Shown here in pieces: positions 27,197 through 35,078 of a stretch of 64,000 nucleotides of DNA; the first letter of the stretch is position 1; each line of letters starts with the position of its first letter. Made by a program: the position numbers and the translations under genes. Below the pieces are notes generated by a model. It was not told the origin of the DNA. It did no database searches and saw nothing but the letters and a program-made list of their open reading frames with translations. The DNA is from Pseudoselenomonas ruminantium (lineage in GTDB: Bacteria > Bacillota > Negativicutes > Selenomonadales > Selenomonadaceae), in the NCBI RefSeq assembly GCF_900104055.1, contig NZ_FNJQ01000007.1, forward strand, positions 35,926 to 99,925, given 5' to 3'.

Positions 27197-27823
27197 TCAG
27201 ATAAAAGGACTCAGCAACAGCCTGAAGATCTGCCAGATCAGATTGCGGCAGGGAATCAGGATCATGCTGAGCACCGGCGTCATCAACAATACAATCAGGA
27301 TAAGGAAGCTATAGCGCTCCAAGCCCGCGAGTTTATAGGCCATATCCCGGGGCAGCAGCTGCATGAGTACATGCGAACCATCCAACGGTGGCAGCGGAAT
27401 CAGATTGAAGATACCGAAGCCGATATTATACTCGATAATCAGCCGGAAAACCATGTAAACGCCAGCCGTCATATCGCCGCCCATACGGTCAAACACCACC
27501 AGCACCACCAGGGCCAGAAATGCCGTGACAAAATTCGCCATGGGGCCAGCCAGCGACACCAGGATATCATCCCGCTGGGGATTCTTGAAATTGCGAGGAT
27601 TGATCTGCACGGGCTTGGCCCAGCCGAAATGCACGAGGAAAAGCATCAGCATACCAATCGGATCGATATGCGCTTTGGGGTTCAGCGTCAGCCGCCCCAT
27701 GAGCCGCGGCGTAAAATCGCCCAGCCAGACCGCCACTTGGGCATGAGCATACTCATGGATTACCATGGCGATAATCAGACCTGGCAGGCCTGCAATGATC
27801 ATCATCGGATTGAAATCAAACAT
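27197..27823 (-). CDS. Site-2-protease-like M50 metallopeptidase
   Basis: Polytopic membrane zinc peptidase of 208 residues. The HEYAH zinc motif (His23-His27) lies in the first transmembrane segment, and the third ligand aspartate is in NLIPLPPLDGSH near 147. No PDZ domain is present, so this is the small YwhC/Rip2-like group common in Firmicutes, whose substrates are mostly unknown. It follows the NUDIX gene directly (TAA then ATG), and scpA follows 7 bp later. Confidence 0.9.
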   Translation of the reverse strand: MFDFNPMMIIAGLPGLIIAMVIHEYAHAQVAVWLGDFTPRLMGRLTLNPKAHIDPIGMLMLFLVHFGWAKPVQINPRNFKNPQRDDILVSLAGPMANFVTAFLALVVLVVFDRMGGDMTAGVYMVFRLIIEYNIGFGIFNLIPLPPLDGSHVLMQLLPRDMAYKLAGLERYSFLILIVLLMTPVLSMILIPCRNLIWQIFRLLLSPFI

Positions 27824-28393
27824 TTACTTCTCCCTCCGGCTGCGTTCGAGCATCAAAATAGCGGTTACCGATTTAGCATCATAGATCTCGCCATTCAGCA
27901 CCAATTCCACGGCCTCTTCGAGCGGCATCTTCACCACGTTGATGAACTCATCTTCGTCTGTATGCTGCTTGCCAGCTTTGAGGCCCTCTGCTGCATAGAT
28001 ATGGATGTATTCATTGGAAAAACCAACCGTCGTTGCCACGGTCGTCAGTTTCGTGATGCGTTCCGCTTCATAGCCCGTCTCCTCCGACAGTTCCCGGGTT
28101 GCACAGTAGAGCGGATCTTCATCCGGCGCATCGAGCTTGCCCGCCGGAATCTCTAGCGTGATGCGGCCGATCGGATAACGGTACTGCTTCACCAGGATAA
28201 CCTGGCCATCCTCCGTCACAGGAATCACGGCCGAAGCGCCGGGATGCTTGATCCACTCCCGCGTGGCTTCATTGCCGCTGGGCAATTTCACCGTATCACG
28301 CTTCACATGAAGCAGATTGCCATCAAAAATATCTTCGCTGCTGATTTTTTCTTCAACCAACTCTTTGTCTAAATCCTTGTCTGTCACTGCCAT
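27824..28393 (-). CDS. NUDIX hydrolase (ADP-ribose pyrophosphatase type)
   Basis: A 189-residue NUDIX protein. The Nudix box GKLDAPDEDPLYCATRELSEETGY has the RELxEExG core, preceded by the ADP-ribose-pyrophosphatase-type IPAGKLD. ATG at 28393 has GGGGAGG 8 nt upstream. Likely hydrolyses ADP-ribose or related sugar nucleotides. It is the first gene of the NUDIX-M50-scpA-scpB run. Confidence 0.9.
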   Translation of the reverse strand: MAVTDKDLDKELVEEKISSEDIFDGNLLHVKRDTVKLPSGNEATREWIKHPGASAVIPVTEDGQVILVKQYRYPIGRITLEIPAGKLDAPDEDPLYCATRELSEETGYEAERITKLTTVATTVGFSNEYIHIYAAEGLKAGKQHTDEDEFINVVKMPLEEAVELVLNGEIYDAKSVTAILMLERSRREK

Positions 28394-28461
28394 CAATACA
28401 GCCTCCCCAAATTCATATACTACATATTTTACAATATTTGTCCGCTGACTTCAATACAGAA

Positions 28462-28492
28462 AAGCCTTCCCCCATCAAACAGGAGAAGGCTT
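28462..28492 (-). terminator. Terminator of the tRNA operon
   Basis: AAGCCTTC (28462-28469) pairs with GAAGGCTT (28485-28492), extended by CC/GG pairs. On the minus strand TTTTC follows, ending the five-tRNA transcript. Confidence 0.75.
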
Positions 28493-28503
28493 GCATTTCA
28501 TTA

Positions 28504-28577
<74 letters not shown>

Positions 28578-28584
28578 ATAATAA

Positions 28585-28660
<76 letters not shown>

Positions 28661-28670
28661 AGTATGAAAT

Positions 28671-28744
<74 letters not shown>

Positions 28745-28750
28745 ATAATA

Positions 28751-28826
<76 letters not shown>

Positions 28827-28828
28827 AG

Positions 28829-28905
28829 TGGCGACCCGAAGGGGACTTGAACCCCTGACCTCCGCCGTGACAGGGCGGCATTCTAACCAACTAAACTACC
28901 GGGCC
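28829..28905 (-). tRNA. tRNA-Asp (GTC)
   Basis: A 77-nt cloverleaf with encoded CCA. The acceptor is GGCCCGG with two G-T pairs, the anticodon loop CTGTCACG gives GTC, and the T loop is TTCAAGT. It is the first tRNA behind the operon promoter. Confidence 0.95.
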
Positions 28906-28944
28906 GTCTTTACTTTTTGCCGCCGTCGTTCAGCGACATGTATT

Positions 28945-28973
28945 ATTATACGGATAACCCCCTGCCTTGTCAA
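28945..28973 (-). promoter_or_regulatory. Consensus promoter of the tRNA operon
   Basis: On the minus strand a perfect TTGACA (28973-28968), a 17-bp spacer and a perfect TATAAT (28950-28945) lie about 40 bp before tRNA-Asp. Confidence 0.85.
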
Positions 28974-29024
28974 CACCTAAATTACAAATTTTATAAAAAA
29001 CTTTATAAATTTATTTTTAGGTGC

Positions 29025-29507
29025 TTAATAATTGCCGGAAATATCCACGACTTTATTGAACAAAGACCGGTCCATCTCGTCAATGGCGCGCCACTTTCCC
29101 TGACCGCTGCGGGTGAGAATCTGCGTGCCTTCCTGCTTGAAGGAAACCGACTGCACAGGCTGTGCTTCGCCCTTGCTGTTGACATTCTTGATCTTGGCCT
29201 GCCATTCCTGGGTATTCTTGTTGGTCGTAACAGAGCCTGCCACAATGAAGACCTTATCGCCTTCAAATGTATAGACAAAGACATCCTTGATAGGCTTTAC
29301 TTCCGGTTTTTCCGTTCGTTTTTCCTGCTGAGGCTCAGGTATCCTGTTGATTTTCGTTTCTGCTTCGTTTCTGGTGGCCACAGTGGTTTCGGTTATCTGC
29401 TGACTGGCTGGCGCTTGAGGCGATTCTTTCGGCCATAAAAAAGCCGTCGCCGCGCCGAGCAGCAACAAACCGAGGATTCCGCCACTAACGATTCTGCGTC
29501 TATTCAT
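29025..29507 (-). CDS. Single-pass membrane-anchored protein of unknown function
   Basis: A 160-residue protein with a positively charged start and one transmembrane anchor (about residues 7-25). A Gln/Thr/Glu/Pro-rich extracytoplasmic linker (to about 70) leads to a small beta-rich domain (VFVYTFEGDKVFIVAGSV to the end). GGAGG precedes the ATG. It follows the terminator of the partner-switching operon, so it is probably transcribed separately. I do not recognise the family. Confidence 0.7.
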   Translation of the reverse strand: MNRRRIVSGGILGLLLLGAATAFLWPKESPQAPASQQITETTVATRNEAETKINRIPEPQQEKRTEKPEVKPIKDVFVYTFEGDKVFIVAGSVTTNKNTQEWQAKIKNVNSKGEAQPVQSVSFKQEGTQILTRSGQGKWRAIDEMDRSLFNKVVDISGNY

Positions 29508-29551
29508 GGTGCACCTCCGCGTAAATTGTTACCCCATAATTATACAAGAAA

Positions 29552-29572
29552 GACCTTGCCCGGGGCAAGGTC
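29552..29572 (-). terminator. Terminator of the partner-switching operon
   Basis: A perfect 9-bp stem GACCTTGCC/GGCAAGGTC with a CGG loop, followed by TTTCTTGT on the minus strand. It marks the operon end after the 207-residue ATPase-like gene. Confidence 0.75.
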
Positions 29573-29578
29573 CTTGTC

Positions 29579-30202
29579 CTAAGTTGTCACAGGAAAATTT
29601 TTTTTGATGATCATTTCAATGTCATTGCCTTTAACATATACCCGGATATCATCGGCGATATTGGCTACGATGGATTTTTCCAATTCCTCCAGAGCCGCAT
29701 CCATCGCGGCATCCTCATCGTCACCATTCTGCTCCATATCTTCCCGGTATTTATCCAAAGACCACATATAGCCATCTGCAGCCAAGGCCACACCGCCGAG
29801 GCTCATGATCTCAGCGCCGCCCATGGTTACGCGCTGGCTGTACTCCATGCTGTAGAGACTGTCCTCGATGAAATCCTGTATCTTGCCCATGATTCCCACC
29901 GACGCTTCATTGCGCTGCTGGGAAGAAGTTTCGATAAGCTCCTGTTTCTTTTCAAAATTCATGGGAGAGGAAGCCTGCAGATGAAGGATACAGCTGCACT
30001 CAGGGGTGCTCTCCATCCAGAATTCTGCCACGAATTCGCCCACGATAGCCCGCACCATGCTCATCGTTTCCTCAGCCAGCAGGCGGGTGCGGCGGGCGCA
30101 GCGTTCATCAAACCCCATATCCCGGCTGAACTCCTCCACGGCATCCAAGGCCCAGGGCATGCCGCTGCCGTTGCTGTTCACGGTAATCTTTCTCGTCTTC
30201 AT
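29579..30202 (-). CDS. HATPase-like partner-switching protein (207 aa)
   Basis: Last gene of the partner-switching operon, starting 3 bp after the STAS stop with AGGATTAAGC as its site. The N-terminal half has an ATP-binding-like helix RTRLLAEETMSMVRAIVG (about 40-57) where anti-sigma kinases carry the N box, but clear G1/G2 boxes are missing. An acidic insert (EQNGDDEDAAMDAALEELE) lies near 165-185. A degenerate GHKL/HATPase fold is the best reading, mainly from context and the N-box-like helix. It could bind the adjacent STAS protein. Confidence 0.55.
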   Translation of the reverse strand: MKTRKITVNSNGSGMPWALDAVEEFSRDMGFDERCARRTRLLAEETMSMVRAIVGEFVAEFWMESTPECSCILHLQASSPMNFEKKQELIETSSQQRNEASVGIMGKIQDFIEDSLYSMEYSQRVTMGGAEIMSLGGVALAADGYMWSLDKYREDMEQNGDDEDAAMDAALEELEKSIVANIADDIRVYVKGNDIEMIIKKNFPVTT

Positions 30203-30205
30203 AGC

Positions 30206-30505
30206 TTAATCCTCAATCGTCAGGAAATCAATGAAGCCTGTCATTTCCAGGACATCCTTCACGTCAGGATTAACATGGGTAAGCTTCATCGTGCCCTGCT
30301 TTTTCATCCGCTTCTGCGCCAGCAAGAGCACACGGAGGCCTGCCGAAGCCACATACACGAGTTCCTTGAAGTCAAAGGTCAGTTCCGTGATACCCGCCAG
30401 GTCATTCTGCACCACTTTATCCAATTCCGGTGCCGATACGGCATCCAGACGGCCTGTCAACGCAATCTGCAAGGCACTGCCATTCAATTCTTTTTTGATT
30501 TCCAT
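30206..30505 (-). CDS. STAS-domain anti-sigma factor antagonist
   Basis: A 99-residue SpoIIAA/RsbV-type STAS protein. The motif VYVASAGLRVL carries the phosphorylatable serine at about Ser54, and GRLDAVSAPEL matches the conserved N-terminal strand-helix. ATG at 30505 has AAGGAGC upstream; the longer frame does not. It should be phosphorylated by the RsbW-like kinase at 32482-32898 and dephosphorylated by the SpoIIE-type phosphatase at 32901-35078. Confidence 0.9.
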   Translation of the reverse strand: MEIKKELNGSALQIALTGRLDAVSAPELDKVVQNDLAGITELTFDFKELVYVASAGLRVLLLAQKRMKKQGTMKLTHVNPDVKDVLEMTGFIDFLTIED

Positions 30506-30537
30506 AGTAAATTGCTCCTTCCATATTTGAGGATTCG

Positions 30538-32406
30538 TCAGGATTGAATCCATAAACGCTGATATTTTTCCATCTGCTTGCTGATGTGTTTGATGATATT
30601 CTTTGCCAGCAGTGGTGATTTCTCCAAGATCAGGCTTGCCGAAGGCAGGGGCACAGACAGGATAACCGCCTGCTCCGTCAGCACTTCTGCAGCCATACGG
30701 CTTTTCCTTTCGGGCAGCAATGCCGTTTCATTGAGCCAGCTGTTCTCCTTCTGGATATCCAGCGTATAATACCAGCCGTCCCCGGTTTCGATGCTGCGGG
30801 CCACGCGCCCGGATACGAGAAAGATCAGATTTTCCTCAATCTCTTCCTCAGCAATCCGGTCGCCTTCAAACCGCATGGACAGCCTGGCATGATTCATGAA
30901 CAGCTGGATGATGCCATGATCGCATTCCTGCAAAAGCGTGAGCCGGGACAGATAATCCTGGAGCACAGCCCGATTCTGCGAATCTGCTTGACCGTCTTCC
31001 ACCTCCATCTGCAGCCGTTGCTGCAGCCGCAACATGAAATCTGCATAAGTAGCATTCCAGTCCGTCAGCATCTGCTGCAGGACCAGCAGGCATTTCTGCA
31101 CCAACAGTTTCATATTCTGTCCCGGGAAATTCCCCTCGCCATAGAGCATGGTAAATATGAGCTGATGATCGTCCAGCCGGAAGCTGATTCCCAGCTTGCT
31201 GTCGCGACCATCCCAGGAATTCTGCATGACCAGCTTGCCAGTCGGCGTCCCCGTTACTTCGCTAAAGGATTTTGACTCACAGAAAAAGTCACAGAAATTC
31301 AGGAAATGATCGAAGGCCTTGTTTTCCTGCCCCAGGATTTCCTCAATATCGTCCCTGCCCATATTGGCATAGGGCTGCGAGATGACAAATTGCTGGAATG
31401 CCTTAGTCACAAGCTCCTGCACAGTGGGATTTCCCTGCACCTGCAAGCGGACCGGCACCAGACTCGGAACATTCCCTAAGCTGCAGTCCGCCTGTTCCCG
31501 GCGAGGCACCAGCAGGCAGTAGCCCACATCCTGCGAGCTGTTTTCCAACTGCAGCAAGAAGCCCCAGGCCGTCTGCAGGATGGACATCAGCATCCTTTTA
31601 TTGGATCTGGCCCGCAGGCGCAGGTCCGACAGGATATTGGCCGGTACGCGGGCAACATAGGCCCGCTGTTTGTGACTGAGTCCACTCCCCGGCATGTATT
31701 GGGGAATCTGGCAACTTCCCGGAAAATGATCCAGTATCTTGCGCCAATAATCCCGCACAGAAGCTGCCATGCTATGAGACTGCGTCTGGGCGACCAGCAT
31801 TTCCATCTGACCGCTCTTCCATGGCATATCCATCGCCATGGCAAAGACCTGACGCACATTGAAATTGGTCAGCACCGCCTGTACGGCCGTCACCAGCACC
31901 GCATATTCATCCTGCTTGGTATGCAAGACTGAAAAGCGCACGAGGCAGCCACTGCGGCTGTCAAAGCCCTGACGCAGATCCGCATCCATGATTCGGCGCA
32001 AGGTAGCATCCAGCTCCTCACCATCGACGCCTTCGATATTGCGGAAGACGACCGGCGCAGTCTGCTGACGCTCCTTCAGCACGACCGCCAGCAGCCGCCC
32101 GCCCACCGAACAGTAATTCATGCGCAAGGCATCTTCGGCTGCGGTCAGCTGATTCACAGCCCGGGAAAAACGTGCCGGCGAAAGTTTCCCTTTCAACTTG
32201 TATAGATTCTGCAGGATTGCGCCAACCGGCTGAATGGCCAACGTATGGCTGAACAGGGATTTTTCTGTAGCTGACAGTTCCCGCACATAGACGATATGAT
32301 TGGGCGAATACCCCCGCTCATCGGACATCTGGCCACCGTAAAACTGTTCCAACACATTACGTTCCGGCTCGGGTAAATCCGCAACATGCAGTTTTGGCAA
32401 TTCCAT
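30538..32406 (-). CDS. Condensation-like domain fused to a cyclic-nucleotide-binding-like domain
   Basis: A 622-residue two-domain protein. Residues about 15-440 have the layout of an NRPS condensation (C) domain, including GNVPSLVPVRLQV, which matches the NxxPxR region. The catalytic HHxxxDG site is replaced by VQAVLTN, so acyl or peptidyl condensation is unlikely. Residues about 495-620 match a cNMP-binding beta-roll (LIFLVSGRVARS, NETALLPERKSRMAAEV). ATG at 32406 has AGAGGGG upstream. It lies inside a partner-switching operon, so a regulatory or effector role is inferred. Domain identities come from recalled family patterns only. Confidence 0.65.
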   Translation of the reverse strand: MELPKLHVADLPEPERNVLEQFYGGQMSDERGYSPNHIVYVRELSATEKSLFSHTLAIQPVGAILQNLYKLKGKLSPARFSRAVNQLTAAEDALRMNYCSVGGRLLAVVLKERQQTAPVVFRNIEGVDGEELDATLRRIMDADLRQGFDSRSGCLVRFSVLHTKQDEYAVLVTAVQAVLTNFNVRQVFAMAMDMPWKSGQMEMLVAQTQSHSMAASVRDYWRKILDHFPGSCQIPQYMPGSGLSHKQRAYVARVPANILSDLRLRARSNKRMLMSILQTAWGFLLQLENSSQDVGYCLLVPRREQADCSLGNVPSLVPVRLQVQGNPTVQELVTKAFQQFVISQPYANMGRDDIEEILGQENKAFDHFLNFCDFFCESKSFSEVTGTPTGKLVMQNSWDGRDSKLGISFRLDDHQLIFTMLYGEGNFPGQNMKLLVQKCLLVLQQMLTDWNATYADFMLRLQQRLQMEVEDGQADSQNRAVLQDYLSRLTLLQECDHGIIQLFMNHARLSMRFEGDRIAEEEIEENLIFLVSGRVARSIETGDGWYYTLDIQKENSWLNETALLPERKSRMAAEVLTEQAVILSVPLPSASLILEKSPLLAKNIIKHISKQMEKYQRLWIQS

Positions 32407-32481
32407 AAAAACACCCCTCTTGTTGTGGATGTTGCTATTCATCATTACTTCTAGAATTCGCCTCTTAACAGGATTTTCCTG

Positions 32482-32898
32482 CTAGAAATACTTCCGCAAC
32501 GTAAGAATGTTTTTCCCCTGCTGATACGCATAATGGACTTCATCCATATTCTTCTTCACCAGATAGATGCCCAATCCGCCAATAGCACGGTCCTCCATCT
32601 TCTGCTCCAGATCCGGTTCCTCCCGTGACAGGGGATCGTAGGGCTGGCCGCCATCGATAAACACCAGTTCCAGACCTGCAGGTTCGTTCAGGATTTTTCC
32701 CTGCACAGTAGCCTTTCCCCCTGCTTCACCATAGGCATAATTGGCAATATTGACAAAAACTTCTTCCACCGACAGTTCTATCTGCATCTGCGCTTTTGCC
32801 GAAACCATTTCCTCAGCCAAGAGCGTTTCTACAAATTCGTTGACCAATGGCAGATTCTCCACAGTGGCTGCCAGACTTATCTCCTTTGCTGATTCCAT
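32482..32898 (-). CDS. RsbW/SpoIIAB-like serine-protein kinase (HATPase)
   Basis: Anti-sigma-type GHKL kinase of 138 residues. The N box ELSVEEVFVNIANYAYG (Glu45/Asn50), G1 DGGQPYDP and G2 GGLGIYLVKKNMDEV are all present. ATG at 32898 has AGGAGG 7 nt upstream; the GTG 6 bp earlier is too close to that site. The gene overlaps the phosphatase stop region. It should phosphorylate the STAS protein and hold an unknown partner; no sigma factor gene is adjacent. Confidence 0.9.
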   Translation of the reverse strand: MESAKEISLAATVENLPLVNEFVETLLAEEMVSAKAQMQIELSVEEVFVNIANYAYGEAGGKATVQGKILNEPAGLELVFIDGGQPYDPLSREEPDLEQKMEDRAIGGLGIYLVKKNMDEVHYAYQQGKNILTLRKYF

Positions 32899-32900
32899 GC

Positions 32901-35078
32901 TCACACCTCCTCCGCCTGCTGCGCTTGTCCGTTATACACCAAGGTCAGCATGGTGATATCATCTGACTGTTCAGCTTCGCCCACATGAAGTGACAGGGAT
33001 TTCTTCACTTCGGCCATCAGGTCTTTGATTGGCTTGTCTGCAGACGCATTCAGGCAATCCTGCAACCGTTTCTCACCAAAAAGTTCTTCGGTTTCGCTTA
33101 ACGCTTCCGTAACGCCATCGGTATACAGGAACAGCTTATCACCGGGTTCCAGCAACAGTTCCTGCCCCTGATAATCCAGCTCATCCATACCGCCCATGAC
33201 GAAATTCCGCTTGACCGGCAGATAAGTAAACGTCTGTTCTTTTCGGGAATAAAGCAAGGGCGGATTATGTCCCGCATTCACATAGACAAACCTGCCCGTA
33301 CTGATATCGAGCATCCCCACAAAGGCCGTGACAAACATCATGGCATCATTGTTCTGACAAAGCTGGTCGTTGGTACAGGACACCACTGCCGCCAAATCAT
33401 CTTCCCCCGTCATGGTCAGGGCGAAGTTCTTGAGGATGGTCTTGGAAATTACCATGAAAAGCGCTGCCGGCACGCCCTTGCCGGAAACATCGGCGATGGT
33501 GATGACCACATGATTCTCATCGAGCATATAGAAATCATAGAAGTCGCCGCCCACTTCCTTGGCTGCATGCATGGTGGCATAGATATCAAATTCTGACCGT
33601 TCCGGGAACGGCGGAAAGATATTGGGGAGCATGCTTTCCTGGATGTTCGTCGCCACATTGAGCTCAGTGGCAATGCGTTCCTTTTCCGCCGTCACCTTGG
33701 TGAGATTCTTCATATAGGACTGCAGCTCATCCGTCATCGCGTTGAAACATGTAGACAGGTGTTCGATCTCATCACCGGTGCGGATATCCAGTTTCTTATC
33801 CAGATTGCCGCTGGCAATCTCCCGCACGCCATCCGAAAGGTCAAGGATTGGATGAACGAAGCGCTCCCCCATGCGCCTGCCCTGCCAGGTCACGCCGGCA
33901 ATGATCACGAGGATCACCACCACCATGGCCAACATGACCATGGTCATATAGGTATTCATATTGCCTACGTTCTTCCGGGCAATAGCCAGCACATCCTCCC
34001 GGGCCTGTGCCTCTGTTTTCAGTACCTGTTCTGCATCAATGGCCGCGGCAAAGCTCCAGCCTACCTGCTTGATTGGTGCGAAGGCCAGATAGTATTCTTT
34101 TCCGTTGATGGTTATATTGCAGGCCCCTTCTTCCCCCTTGGCCATTGCCTTGATGGCCTCGGCCATGCCTTCATTGTCCAGATTGCGCAAATCCTGCTGC
34201 AAGTTTGCATCGCTGCCGATGATGTTGTTCTCATCCTTATAGAATAGGATATGGCCATTGTTGTCCAGCACGAAACAGGTTTCCGCCTGCGCGTTGAGTA
34301 CCAGCTGGCTGATGTTTTTCAGATAAGTGGACATCGCCACCACGCCAGCAAAGCTCCCATACGCCTCATATGGCATGGTGCAGGCAATGCGCAGGCCGCC
34401 GCTGAAACTGTCCGGATAGACTTCGGTAAACGTCATTTTCCCTTTCTCCTGTGCCAGCCGATACCAGGGACGGCTCGTAGCATTGAACGTCAACGGCGTA
34501 TTCGACGCATCATTGGCAAAGCGGGCGGCAGAATCCGTATCCACGGAGATCGTGAAGCCATTCTTCGAGGCCACGCTGATTGCCGTTCCCTCACCATTCT
34601 GCCTAGCGACCTGCAGCATAAGGTCCTGCAGATTCGCCGTCAGGCCGATCTCCCCGGCTAAAGCTGCCTTATTGGCATCTGCAGCATATTCCAGCTGGGG
34701 CACCAGCCTGCCCGCATTTTCCCGGCGCGGCTCATTGATGCTGCGCGGCGCAAGTTCCCCGGCATGTTCACGCAGCCAGCCGGCTTCCCGCCCCATAAGC
34801 TCGGTACGGTCGGCGATACGCTGCAGTTCCAGTGCGATCTGACTGGCTTTCTCACCGGCAAACACCTGCAGCTGTTTTTCGGCTTCCTGCTTCAAGGTAT
34901 TGCTGACCGCCAGCGCGGCTTCTTCCCCCATCTCCCGGCCATCACGCAGGGAATTGTCCCGGGCCCCCATCATGCCCAGCAAGGCAATGCCTCCGAGCAG
35001 CAGCAGGGATACTACACTGCACAGGAGCACCAGTCGCTGGACCTGATAGCGTATACTGCGTCTTCTCATATATCTCAT
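32901..35078 (-). CDS. Membrane sensor phosphatase: dCache-HAMP-SpoIIE (PP2C)
   Basis: A 725-residue transmembrane receptor phosphatase. TM1 is at about 17-40, followed by an extracytoplasmic dCache-like sensor (about 45-370), TM2 near 375-395, HAMP (about 400-450), a short coiled coil, and a SpoIIE/RsbU PP2C domain with GGDFYD near 508, DVSGKGVPAALF near 527 and SDDITML near 703. It should dephosphorylate the STAS protein on binding an external ligand. The start overlaps the upstream MATE gene by 4 bp (ATGA); ATG at 35069 is an alternative. Confidence 0.92.
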   Translation of the reverse strand: MRYMRRRSIRYQVQRLVLLCSVVSLLLLGGIALLGMMGARDNSLRDGREMGEEAALAVSNTLKQEAEKQLQVFAGEKASQIALELQRIADRTELMGREAGWLREHAGELAPRSINEPRRENAGRLVPQLEYAADANKAALAGEIGLTANLQDLMLQVARQNGEGTAISVASKNGFTISVDTDSAARFANDASNTPLTFNATSRPWYRLAQEKGKMTFTEVYPDSFSGGLRIACTMPYEAYGSFAGVVAMSTYLKNISQLVLNAQAETCFVLDNNGHILFYKDENNIIGSDANLQQDLRNLDNEGMAEAIKAMAKGEEGACNITINGKEYYLAFAPIKQVGWSFAAAIDAEQVLKTEAQAREDVLAIARKNVGNMNTYMTMVMLAMVVVILVIIAGVTWQGRRMGERFVHPILDLSDGVREIASGNLDKKLDIRTGDEIEHLSTCFNAMTDELQSYMKNLTKVTAEKERIATELNVATNIQESMLPNIFPPFPERSEFDIYATMHAAKEVGGDFYDFYMLDENHVVITIADVSGKGVPAALFMVISKTILKNFALTMTGEDDLAAVVSCTNDQLCQNNDAMMFVTAFVGMLDISTGRFVYVNAGHNPPLLYSRKEQTFTYLPVKRNFVMGGMDELDYQGQELLLEPGDKLFLYTDGVTEALSETEELFGEKRLQDCLNASADKPIKDLMAEVKKSLSLHVGEAEQSDDITMLTLVYNGQAQQAEEV

